Shown here in pieces: positions 10,301-17,300 of a stretch of 22,500 nucleotides of DNA. Position numbers and translations under genes: made by a program. The DNA comes from Symbiodinium natans (taxonomy: Eukaryota; Sar; Dinophyceae; Suessiales; Symbiodiniaceae). Within the stretch, counting starts at the first letter, position 1. The number at the start of each line of letters is the position of its first letter. The stretch is from the NCBI GenBank assembly GCA_905221605.1, contig CAJNDS010000106.1, forward strand, positions 1-22,500. Reading direction: 5' to 3'. The notes beneath the pieces were generated by a model. That model was not told the origin of the DNA. It did no database searches and saw only the letters and a list, made by a program, of their open reading frames with translations.

Positions 10301-13159
10301 CCAATACAATTCGCAGCACCTGGGTTGGCGCGGCGCGGCATTGGATTCTCTTAATGCGGCACTAAGCTTTGGAGGACATCGGAACAGCCAAACGCGCAGA
10401 ACCAAAGGTCGAAGACTTGGAGGCATTGCTGGACAGATAGCTTCTGGATCACCCTAAGGCCCTAAAGAAGTGAAGGGCGTTTACGCACGGCCTTTGCAGG
10501 TGGAGGTGGAATCTGTCTGTTGCCTGTGCTATTTCTCTTCTCTATACACCCCTTAGCACCTTAACAAAAGAAAAGTATTTCTAAAATTTTCTTGGGTTTA
10601 GATAAACACAAACAAAAAAAATTCCTAAAGGGGCTATAGTTCTGTTTTGCCTCTTACGTTGCTCTGACTTCTTTGGTCTTGGCCCTCCACATCATCATCT
10701 AGCAGGGCTGGGCCGGTAGGGACGCCGGTTGCCTCTAACAATAGACTAGTTTACATAGCCTGTGATACAGCCGTGATCAGCGATCAGGCGACTTTCGCGC
10801 GATTGCTAATCATAGCTGTATCGCGGGCTGTCTGAACTAACTTATTTTAGTGGCATTCGGCGCTCGGTTAGCATCGTTGACGAGAATACTCACGGTACTT
10901 TTGTCTTGGAGCTCTCTCTTCATGCAAACAAGAAGCATAGTCAATGGTGAAGATGATCATGCAAACGAGCTCCACGTACTCAAACGCAGGACCTACGAGG
11001 TAGACTGAAGACATGCATCATGAACCAGGCAAACAAGCTTCTCGAATGCCCCGATGTGCAACATGCTAGCAGTACTCCGGCCAGCACAGAGCAGCAAACA
11101 CCTGGAACAGAAGTAACTACATGTACAGGCGTGCTTCGATGCAAGGCAAGTTACGAGGAACTGGACGACAGCTCGCAACCGTTATCCTTGGGTCAGGGTC
11201 ATCATTCTCATCATCGTCCAGCATGTGGTCAGCATGAGGCAGCACAAACAGCTCGTAGAGGTTTAGAACACAGGAGCGTGAATTCTCCGGGTGACTTTTG
11301 TATTTTGTTTTCAAATCCAGGGGACGGAGGTCCCTTCGGCAGCCACTGCCTAACAAAGACGTGCTGATTGGATTATGATATGAGCCTGGGACACCAGGAT
11401 CACATACCTGCAAAGAAGCATTCTTGAGACATCCTGTAAGGCAAGCTGTGTACAGGCACATCATTGCTGTTGCTCTGGCACAAACTATTCAAACATATGG
11501 ACGTGCAGCATACCAGTCTGGAGCATCATTATGCAAAACATCAGGGCCAGCGCAGCATGAAAACATGAATTGGCAGCGTTGGAGAGCGTAACGCACCTTC
11601 AGCATCATCCTTGTGTGTGCGTGTGCGCGTGTGTGGCTATCGAAGCTGATGCATGCCTTGCAACTTAGAGTGAAGCTTATCGAAAGATTCCTCCATCCAA
11701 GCAGCTCTGGCCACGGCTTACACTCGGCCGGAGTGTAATTGAATTCAGGCAGGGACTCGAGCAGCATGGACACCTGGGTTTAGGGTTTAGGATTCAGGGT
11801 TTAGGGTTTAGGGTGTGGTGGATTGACTGTCGGCCCGGAGTCGTGGAGCAGACTATTCATGTTTCGAGCTCCGCGCCGCGTAAGCGCAAACTTTTGCGGC
11901 AAATTCACATACACCACATGGGCTATTCGGCCTTATCATCCCCATACTGAACCCTATAAAGGGGCATCTTTAACGGATTCTAGGGTAAAATCAGAATAAA
12001 AAAAGGCCTTTTAAGGGATTCTAGGTAAAATCAGAATGAACCCCCAAAAAAGGGCCTTTTAAGGGATTCTAGGGTATAATCAGAATGAACCCCCCGAAAA
12101 GGGCCTTTTAAGGGATTGTTATAGGGTATAATAGCCCATCCTGGCATGCCTTCGCATCTCAGGACGAAGCCGGCACTCAGACAAGGGCTGCAACCACGCC
12201 CAGAAACGGACTAAAGTCAGATCTCGCTGCAGAGCACTGGTCCCCCTAAACCCTAAACCCTAAACCCTACATCCGCTGTGCTGACCGTGCATCCGAAGAG
12301 CTGTGGCCACCATGATCACTGCTGTGACGAACCAGGACACCTTAGAGTACAAACTTTGCAACCCAAGTGTCTGAAATCCTCGAAAAACTGCCGGGTCTTT
12401 GGTCTCACAGGCCGCAGAAGGCTGCTCCAACTCTAGTACAATATGAGGGCTTCAAAATCGCAAGATTCCCTTAGAATAAGGACCCCAATGAGGTCGCCCC
12501 TCGTTTCAGAAACACCCCCCAGATCATTGAAGTTGAGTGCAGTACACCCTGTGCGACCGCCGACTTCCTATTATTTGCTTAAGAACCTCCCAACAAATAT
12601 AAAACTGTATTCCTTACAAGAGCAGTATATAGGTATTATTTTTTTAGATTTTTTGGGGGGCTCTAACAGCACGTAGATGGCTTCAAACTTTACATTTGTT
12701 TGGGGGGTCTTAAAGCACGCACGTAGTAGCCTTTAAAAAACTATTCCTTATGAGGGCAATATAGGTATTCTTATTCTAAATTTTGATCGGGGATTCTTAA
12801 AGCACATAGATAGCTTAAAAAACCAACTATTCCTTCTAAGGGCAACATAGGTATTCTCATTTGGTAGCTTACTGGGGGTTCTTAAAGCACATAGGTAGCT
12901 TCAAAAAAACAAACATATTCCCTATAAGGGCAATATAGGTATTACTATTATTATTACTATCATTATGATGAATATTAATTATTATTGTTATGACTATTAC
13001 TATTATTGTTATTCTACATTTTATTGGGGGTTCTTAAGCACTATTATTCTTATTGTCATTATATTATTTGGGGGGTTCTTAAAGCACATGGGTAGCTTCA
13101 GCTAAGAGGCCACGTTGGACGCGCGGCTGGAGCCGGCATCGCTCAAGATGGAGAAGATC
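7290..13159 (-). CDS. Voltage-gated K+ channel, repeat II (about 14 exons, spliced model)
   Basis: Second six-helix K+ channel repeat on the same strand, starting about 1.1 kb after S6 of repeat I. Seen: pre-S1 FSILSDAGSSRAS, S1 ending MLLESLPEF, S2 with ELVCMIIFTIDY, S3 LNLVDFFAIAPYYV, S4 LRVLRLVR, S5 with CILFSSSLWISEG, pore helix FTSISHCFWWFFVT, filter ATTVGYGDEYPTT and S6 AGIVLVAIKLTIVG. Frame is kept at every proposed junction except around the tentative S1-S2 loop exon. Intron positions at pre-S1/S1, within S4, S4/linker and linker/S5 match repeat I. Oddities: the second half of S4 has fewer basic residues than in repeat I, and S6 has Ala-Ile-Lys-Leu where repeat I has ALPI. It could be the second half of one protein or a separate tandem gene; the sequence between the repeats is too short for a typical Kv N-terminal T1 domain. 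Confidence 0.8.
7425..7480 (-). CDS. Repeat II exon 13: filter exit and start of S6
   Basis: A 56-nt exon, TCCCAG|GG...TTTTAT|GC, encoding (G)DEYPTTTLGRLTAIGSFY. DEYPTTTLGR follows GYG exactly as in Kv channels (GDMYPTTLGR). The IGSFY end pairs with MCFY of repeat I. Confidence 0.85.
7581..7710. repeat. Small telomere-type remnants flanking the filter microexon
   Basis: CCCTAACCCTAAACC at about 7584-7598 and TTTAGGGTTTAGGG at about 7695-7708 lie in opposite orientation on the two sides of the 19-nt filter microexon (7627-7645). Confidence 0.6.
7627..7645 (-). CDS. Repeat II exon 12: selectivity-filter microexon (19 nt)
   Basis: A 19-nt microexon, CCGAG|GCTACTACTG...TTATG|GTGCC, encoding ATTVGYG. 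Joining the flanking exons gives FVT-ATTVGYG-DEYPTTTLGR, a complete K+ selectivity filter. Without it the pore lacks TTVGY. Both splice sites are canonical (AG|G and GT). Confidence 0.88.
7770..7828 (-). CDS. Repeat II exon 11: pore helix
   Basis: A 59-nt exon, ATCTCAG|GT...GTCACT|GC, encoding VEPTPFTSISHCFWWFFVT. This aligns with VQTPFRSIPIALWWAFST of repeat I, including the Trp-Trp pair. A CCCTAAA-type array (plus strand) ends about 14 nt upstream of the acceptor. Confidence 0.85.
7840..7879 (+). repeat. CCCTAAA array next to the pore-helix exon acceptor
   Basis: Five to six units, ending about 14 nt upstream (minus-strand sense) of the pore-helix exon of repeat II. Confidence 0.85.
8012..8148 (-). 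repeat. Long TTTAGGG array (about 19 units)
   Basis: About 137 bp of nearly perfect TTTAGGG in the intron between the S5 and pore-helix exons of repeat II. Confidence 0.93.
8352..8460. mobile_element. Perfect 44-bp inverted repeat with 21-bp spacer
   Basis: Positions 8352-8395 and 8417-8460 are exact reverse complements (arms run from CCCAGAGACTCCAAAACCCC to TAAT/TTAAAT). The spacer is TATAGTAGGATCCCTAATATG. It lies in the intron between the S5 and pore-helix exons of repeat II. I see no clear target-site duplication. As RNA it would form a very stable hairpin. Confidence 0.85.
8656..8753 (-). CDS. Repeat II exon 10: S5 helix
   Basis: A 98-nt exon, GATGCAG|G...GCTTG|GC, encoding DSLPGILSVFSL followed by TSIVCILFSSSLWISEGT. 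The core matches Kv S5 (ILFSSAVYFAE). Phase 2 in, 1 out. Confidence 0.85.
8820..8887 (+). repeat. CCCTAAA array supplying a 5' splice site
   Basis: Nine units with one CCCTAAACCGTACA variant. On the minus strand its first bases, GGGTTTAGGG, contain the GT donor proposed for the linker exon ending at 8885. Confidence 0.85.
8885..8939 (-). CDS. Repeat II exon 9: S4-S5 linker
   Basis: A 55-nt exon, ACGAAG|GT...ACAGG|GTTTAGGG, encoding VEMIINIVGPGLTKLHT. Aligned with ENAVMHIVRG of repeat I. The 5' splice site GT is the GTT of the first TTTAGGG unit of a telomere-type array, so the intron begins as telomere repeat. Confidence 0.6.
9012..9160. repeat. Tandem repeat of about 30 bp within inverted ends
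   Basis: Three units of TATACCCTTTAAGGGATTCT plus GTAAGGGCCC, the whole framed by AGGGAATGAGGGAATTCGGGCCC at the left and GGGCCCTCATTCCCT at the right. Each unit is itself partly palindromic (CCCTTTAAGGG). In an intron of repeat II between the S4 and linker exons. AAGGGATTCT is shared with the array at 11955. Confidence 0.7.
9239..9328 (-). repeat. TTTAGGG array (about 12-13 units)
   Basis: Ninety bp of pure TTTAGGG within an S4-linker intron of repeat II. Confidence 0.93.
9381..9429 (-). CDS. Repeat II exon 8 (tentative): second half of S4
   Basis: Encodes FRLPGYFAFFLRHAWG, ending in phase 1 at GGGGAG|GTTC, as in repeat I. Aligned to VLRLFKLAKHHG it has fewer basic residues and an apparent insertion, so either the S4 end is diverged or the acceptor (CCGAG|T) is misplaced. 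Confidence 0.45.
9509..9547 (-). CDS. Repeat II exon 7: first half of S4
   Basis: A 39-nt exon, TACCAG|GGG...GTCCGG|GTG, encoding GSTAALRVLRLVR. LRVLRLVR is the Kv voltage sensor. It ends after the third Arg in phase 0, exactly where repeat I exon 6 ends (LRVLRLAR). Confidence 0.85.
9594..9638 (+). repeat. CCCTAAA/CCCTGAA array after the S3 exon of repeat II
   Basis: Mixed CCCCAAA, CCCTGAA and CCCTAAA units, separated by only a few nt from the GTAGAG donor of the S3 exon (minus strand). Confidence 0.8.
9643..9806 (-). CDS. Repeat II exon 6: S3 and S3-S4 loop
   Basis: The longest exon (164 nt), CTTGAAG|CT to GGAGGA|GTAG. It encodes VLNLVDFFAIAPYYVSLSLL (a full Kv S3) and a basic S3-S4 loop of about 25 residues ending RYKFGG. 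Repeat I splits S3 with an intron at a position not split here. A TTTAGGG array (minus strand) starts about 7 nt after the donor. Confidence 0.85.
9844..9891 (+). repeat. CCCTAAA array upstream of the S3 exon of repeat II
   Basis: Six to seven units with one extra A (CCCTAAAACCC). Lies about 38 nt upstream of the S3 exon acceptor in gene sense. Confidence 0.85.
9900..10890. other. Intron of repeat II, mostly unique sequence
   Basis: Lies between the S2 and S3 exons. Contains a G homopolymer run (10079-10090), an AT-rich patch with poly-A (10560-10625) and an imperfect palindrome. One of the few larger introns without a telomere-type array except at its far end (9844-9891). Confidence 0.55.
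10742..10850. mobile_element. Imperfect palindrome, possible MITE
   Basis: TAGTTTACATAGCC...TGATACAGCCGTGATCAGC is mirrored by GCTAATCATAGCTGTATCGCGGGCT...TGAACTAACTTA. Arms are about 45 bp with mismatches. Lies just after the S2 exon of repeat II, in its downstream intron. Confidence 0.45.
10894..10992 (-). CDS. Repeat II exon 5: S2 helix
   Basis: A 99-nt exon, CTCGTAG|GT to TACC|GTGAGT, the most canonical donor in the gene. Encodes PAFEYVELVCMIIFTIDY and then ASCLHEERAPRQKY. Pro-x-Phe-x-x-x-Glu-x-x-Cys and Phe-Thr-x-Asp/Glu-Tyr are the Kv S2 signature; here Asp replaces the usual Glu. Phase 1 in and out. Confidence 0.85.
11173..11294 (-). CDS. Repeat II exon 4 (tentative): acidic S1-S2 loop
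   Basis: Open stretch coding LNLYELFVLPHADHML followed by DDDENDDPDP, of the kind expected for an extracellular S1-S2 loop. With acceptor CAAAAG|T and donor GCGA|GC its phases fit both neighbours, but nothing in it is diagnostic. Chosen mainly by position and frame. Confidence 0.35.
11724..11773 (-). CDS. Repeat II exon 3: S1 end
   Basis: Starts directly after AAACCCAG, the acceptor being the last unit of a degenerate CCCTAAA array. Encodes VSMLLESLPEFNYTPA. LLESLPEF corresponds to the very conserved LETLPEF at the end of S1 in Kv channels. The donor is placed at GA|GTGTAAG; the frame remains open beyond it, so the 3' limit is uncertain. Confidence 0.75.
11774..11815 (-). repeat. TTTAGGG array forming the S1 acceptor of repeat II
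   Basis: TTTAGGG units with GATTCAGGG variants. In gene sense it reads CCCTAAACCCTAAACCCAG|GTG, so the last unit, with one change, is the 3' splice site. Confidence 0.85.
11955..12130. repeat. Tandem repeat of about 50-58 bp, four units
   Basis: Repeats of GGGCCTTTTAAGGGATTCTA then GGGTAAAATCAGAATGAACCCC with small variants; the last unit ends AAGGGATTGTTATAGGGTATAAT. Lies in the intron that splits S1 of repeat II. Non-coding. Confidence 0.75.
12245..12270 (+). repeat. Short CCCTAAA array in an S1 intron
   Basis: Three to four units, about 30 nt after the first S1 exon of repeat II. Confidence 0.8.
12302..12340 (-). CDS. Repeat II exon 2: S1, first part
   Basis: A 39-nt exon, CTCTAAG|GTG...GCCACA|GC, encoding VSWFVTAVIMVAT. 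Joined to the next exon it gives an S1 of exactly the same length as in repeat I (19 residues from after the first Val to the Glu). Repeat I has no intron at this point. Confidence 0.7.
12590..13100. repeat. Tandem repeat, about 5 degenerate units of 75-130 bp
   Basis: Repeated block GGGGGTTCTTAAAGCACATA then GGTAGCTTCAAAAAAC, followed by a variant of TATTCCTTATAAGGGCAATA and TAGGTATT. The fourth spacer expands into an ATT-rich microsatellite (about 12941-13020). The array fills the intron between the pre-S1 and S1 exons of repeat II and ends within about 15 nt of the donor. Confidence 0.75.
13111..13159 (-). CDS. Repeat II exon 1: pre-S1 segment
   Basis: A 49-nt exon, CCCCAG|G...AACGTG|GC, encoding IFSILSDAGSSRASNV, matching the Kv pre-S1 consensus with DxxSSxxA. 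Same length and phases as repeat I exon 1. Minus-strand CCCTAAACC repeats lie about 10-15 nt upstream of the acceptor. Confidence 0.7.
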
Positions 13160-13173
13160 CTGGGGGCCACCGT

Positions 13174-13437
13174 GGGTTTAGGGTTTAGGGTTTGGGGTTT
13201 AGGGTTTAGGGTTTGGGGTGGGTTTAGGGTTTAGGGTTTAGGGTTAGGGTTTAGGCTCCAACACACAAGATCTCAGGTGCCGACCCTAACCCCAAACCCT
13301 CAACCCTTTTCTTACTTCAGATTTTAGGGAACCCTAAACCCTAAACCCCTGAACCCTAAACCCTTTTTTGCATCTGAACCCTAAACCCTAAACCCTAAAC
13401 CCTAAACCCTAAACCCTAAACCTAAGCCCTAAACCCT
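13174..13437. repeat. Cluster of telomere-type arrays in both orientations
   Basis: TTTAGGG/TTTGGGG at 13174-13255, then CCCTAAC/CCCTAAA in inverted orientation at 13282-13310, 13329-13365 and 13376-13437, separated by 10-25 bp of unique sequence. Such head-to-head blocks can fold into long hairpins. Lies between the two channel repeats. Confidence 0.85.
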
Positions 13438-13529
13438 TTGTGCCAGGGCACTTCCGACTCCAGGAAGTGCCTTCTGGAAACCAACGCGACCCACGACTCT
13501 GAGCCTTAGCCAGTGCTTTGTGCTGCGAA

Positions 13530-13682
13530 GGGTTTAGGGTTTAGGGTTTGGGGTTTAGGGTTTAGGGTTTAGGGTTTGGGGTTTGGGGTTTGGGGTTTGG
13601 GGTTTGGGGTTTGGGGTTTGGGGTTTAGGGTTTGGGGTTTGGGGTTTGGGGTTTGGGGTTTAGGATTGAGGGTTGAGGGTTG
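13530..13682 (-). repeat. Array dominated by the TTTGGGG variant
   Basis: About 21 units, over half of them TTTGGGG rather than TTTAGGG, ending in TTGAGGG units. This is a local homogenised variant and G4-prone (GGGG runs at 7-bp spacing). Lies between the two channel repeats. Confidence 0.85.
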
Positions 13683-14244
13683 ATGGAAGATCTGTGCCCT
13701 GTGTCTGGGCCTGGTGGTTGCCATGCCCTTGAACAAGTCCGGGATTATTCAACTCTAGTCTGCATGTAGTTACTGTCGTTCATCGGTGCCAGCTGGCACG
13801 TCCGCTGCCTCAAAGTCAACCTGGATTCCGGCACCCAAACCCCCACCCCCCCCCGCCGCCCCACTATTATTTCATGCAAGCTTCACTGACGTCCAACCTC
13901 AGTTTTTCAAGAAACGAACAAGTGAAGGCCCTGTTTGCTCCAAACTCAAAGGATCACCTGCACATTAATGCCGCGCAGTCTGAGAAGGGGACTTGGTTGT
14001 TCTTGTGGTAAGCCGGTAACCCTCATGGAAGGATATCCTTCGCAGACGTGCTAAGCCGACCAGCGTGTGAGTGCTTCCTGACGTAGCATGACGAAACGGG
14101 CGCGCAGAGCGCCCCCGAATCTTCAATTCCAAGATACCTGCGCCCCCCCACATGGGAATGGGACGAAGCTTGCGAATAGGCATTCTCGAAGTTCGAACCT
14201 CAGGAATCCAGGCCTGAATCTTGAAGCCATGAACAACACAAGAA
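13683..14244. other. Segment between the two channel repeats
   Basis: Must contain either a linker exon joining the repeats or the end of one gene and the start of another. Minus-strand sequence just below 14245 encodes VLVLFMASRFRP after a GCGAG|G acceptor-like site and could extend S6 or start the linker. Nothing decisive was seen. The frames between S6 (phase 0 out) and pre-S1 of repeat II (phase 2 in) require at least one further exon if it is one protein. Confidence 0.4.
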
Positions 14245-14278
14245 CCTCGCAGAGGAGTGCAAGGCATCGGCTCAAAAC

Positions 14279-14305
14279 CCCAATCGGCAGTGCCAAGAGG
14301 ATCAC
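14279..14305 (-). CDS. Repeat I exon 14: S6 gate
   Basis: Begins CCGAG|GTG and encodes VILLALPIG, completing S6 as CFYCGVILLALPIG. ALPI sits where animal Kv channels have the ALPVPV hinge. I end it at GGG|GTTT. The frame stays open further (towards about 14245), so the exon may be longer and run into the linker to repeat II. Confidence 0.65.
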
Positions 14306-17300
14306 CTCGGATGGCGGCCACTGCGACTACTACCATGGCCACACCATGACTGCAACAGCTTCGAAAGTACAGTGCAGCCTCACTTGCCCAATTTGGGAAA
14401 TTGTCTGCATCGATGCAAAGTGACTCCGCAGTAGAAGCACATCACGCCAACGATCTTTCCTGGCTCAAGCATGTTGCGATCATGTGTGGCACCCTTGCCC
14501 GATCCTCGCAGGCAATTGGGTTTAAGGATCGCTTCGTATAGTAGCAGCATCTTGATTCAGAAAGAGCCATGCAGAGCAAGGAGTGCATGGATTTCGGTGA
14601 CATGACCGGGCCTGGCAGGGTGGTGGGGACGATGTCGCCATAGCCTACGCGAACACAACTGCATCCATGGACAGGGGTCCAGCTCAACGTGTATTGCAAG
14701 GCTTGCATCCGCGGCACCCACTGTCGTCATCGTCGAGAAAGCCCACCACAAAGCAATCGGTATTGAGCGAAAAGGGGTCTGGACTTCATGCTCACCCTGG
14801 CAAGGCAACTGTAGATGGAAGAGATATGTCTCATGTGGTGTTGTGAGTCACTTGGCTATGGTAGTGGTAGGAGTCGTAGCGCCAGAAGCTGTAGATGTGG
14901 TAGAAGCAGCAACAGCAGCAGGAGATGCAGTAGCAGCAACAAGAATCAGATACGGACATTGATATTATGTCATAATATGTGATAGTAGTGAGGCCTGGTC
15001 GTGGTGGTCGCTGATGGTGGTGGGCTGGTGGAGGTGGAGGTGGGGTGGTAATGGTGGAGGTGGAGGTGGGAGGGAGGTGTAGAGGCACTGGTAGTGATGG
15101 GGCAGGAACGGTAGGGGAGGTCCTGCGCATCGATGCGGACGAAGACGCCGGTCGGAAATGGAGCCGGCACCTGGACGATGGCGGCCAGCGACAGGCTGCA
15201 CTCGCCCCTGTTGCATGTTTGCTGCCATCCAAGCTGCGGTGTTGTTGAACGCGTCGATCTGCGGCCGGGTAAACTGAGGTGCGACCTTTTGTCGGCCAGG
15301 AGAAATACATAGTATGATGTCGAATATATAATATACAATGTATAATATGTAATATAAGGGTTCGCAATATATAATATAGTATATATAATATAGTATATAT
15401 CATAGAGTGTGTATATATATATATCGTATATATATATATAATAAAATATCTATCATATAAGATATAACATAAAATGTGTGTGAAAAATAAAACAGAAACG
15501 GCTCTGCGATCTTCAGCGCTCAAGCCGAGGTCGCAGCTGAAAACTGCTGCCCCTCCACGAAGAACATCACCTCAGGGAGCTTGACGAAAGTGGGGAACCC
15601 CTAAAAAAGACTCCAAGAAGTCTTAGGACCCCCAATAAGGGAACCCCCTAAAAAAGACCATAAAGAGTAGGATTCCCCTTATAGCTAGGACCCCAATAAG
15701 GTAGCCCCCAATTTCGGAAACCACACGGTGGCGGACCAGCATCGGACTTCAGCTAGTTTTGCCCTCACAGATCACGCTGGCGCACCAGGAAGAAACACAA
15801 ACTGAAACCTGGGAGTTCGCTACTGTACGCGACCCTGAAGCCCGGCAAAAACCCTGAGCCACTCCTTATCAGTTTCAACATTTCACCCTTGTTCGCCGGA
15901 CCTCAACATGCCACCGCCCACACACCTCCTCCTCCCCAAACCCTTCGAATTGGTCTCTAGGACCCCTAAGGTTGTACCCTTTCAAAGAATGTAGGGCCAC
16001 ATTAGGACTATGCTAAGGGAACTTCTCTGGTCACCGCTGATGCCGCGCCATGAAAGCCAAGGCAACCCATGAAGCACCCATGCTGGCCAGGCCACGCAAG
16101 CGAAAATGATGCCAACAATCACGTTGAAGAACCTGCCACGCACGATGTGCATCACAGCGTTCTCTGCATCGGAAGCCAGACCGCAGGTTGCGCGACATGG
16201 GCTGCACTTGGAGGTTCATGGTACTTATTACCCAAGTATGACTGCACTTATAACCCACTTATAAGCCCCTTAAGTGCCCTAATATGGTTACAAGTACAGT
16301 TACCCTAAACCCTAAACCCTAGACCTTAGACCCTAGACCCTAAACTAAACAGTACCATGAGCCTCCAAAAGTATGTTTCTGAGGGCTGCGCATCAAGATT
16401 GCCAACGGAAACCCACTTCTCATCATCGCTTCCAAGCAAAGCCTCATGCCTGGGCCACAGCTGTGATACATAAAGTTATATTACGTATATTATATTGTAA
16501 TCATAATTTTAATCATAGATATAAACATACTTATAATTATAGTTATGCATATAAATATATTATATAAAATAACATTACATTATATAATAGTCTATAGTAT
16601 AAAATGATATTATATGAAATTATATTATATGATATGATATTACATTATATTATATTTTGCATATAATATACTACATATTCTACATTATACACTAATCAGT
16701 ATGTATTATATATTATATATTAACACCGTGGCAAGCAACGTTTGCCAGCTCCCGTCAGTGCATCGCAGCTTCTTGCGAAACCCCTTGCAGTCTGGATGCC
16801 CCCATGGTGCTTCGCGAGCTTGAAGAGTCTGAGCACCTCGTGTGGGGGAGGGGGGGGAGTTGTTCTTCATCGGGGCCCATGTGCGGGCACCTTCTTACAG
16901 GATTCCAAAACCATCAGGCAAAGGAGAGCGGGCCGAGCACGTGAGAGCACGCACGCACCAAAACAATACATTCTTGGAGGTTCATGGTCCTTAATTTACC
17001 AATTAAAACTGCGATTATAACCCACTTCTAAGCCCCTTAAGTGCCCTAATATGGTTATAAGTACAGCGAGAAGTAAGTACAGTTCTAAGTAGCTCAAGTA
17101 TCCGGCCGAACCAACTGAGGTCAGCACGCGGGCCAGGCGGAGCACTCGCAGCGAGCTCACGGAGTTCCCAAGCATGAAGCCCAAATAAAACGGGGCAACT
17201 GCCTTGGTAGTAGTAGGGCCATGGGGTGGGATGCTCCCCCTTATCCAAACAGTCCGAAATGGGGACTGTCGTACCCCCTATTACAATCCGTATTAAGGAA

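Noticed and set aside
13965-14342. A 125-codon minus-strand frame with hydrophobic start
   Set aside because: It is in a different frame from the S6 exon VILLALPIG and shows no family signature; treated as a chance frame.
14455-14475. Relict spliced-leader sequence (TGGCTCAAG)
   Set aside because: Only the last nine bases resemble the dinoflagellate spliced leader, in the plus orientation, opposite to the gene. No full or near-full match was found.
14831-15523. A 230-codon minus-strand open frame, Pro/Thr/Ser and Tyr/Ile-rich
   Set aside because: It runs through a TATA-type tract, a GGTGGT microsatellite and trinucleotide runs. The amino-acid bias comes from these repeats, and it lies inside an intron of the channel model.
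16021-16130. A separate S1-like exon reading RFFNVIVGIIFACVAW
   Set aside because: It lies just after the donor proposed for the S4-S5 linker exon. The linker reading aligns with repeat II and keeps phase, so the hydrophobic run is probably intron, though a longer exon remains possible.
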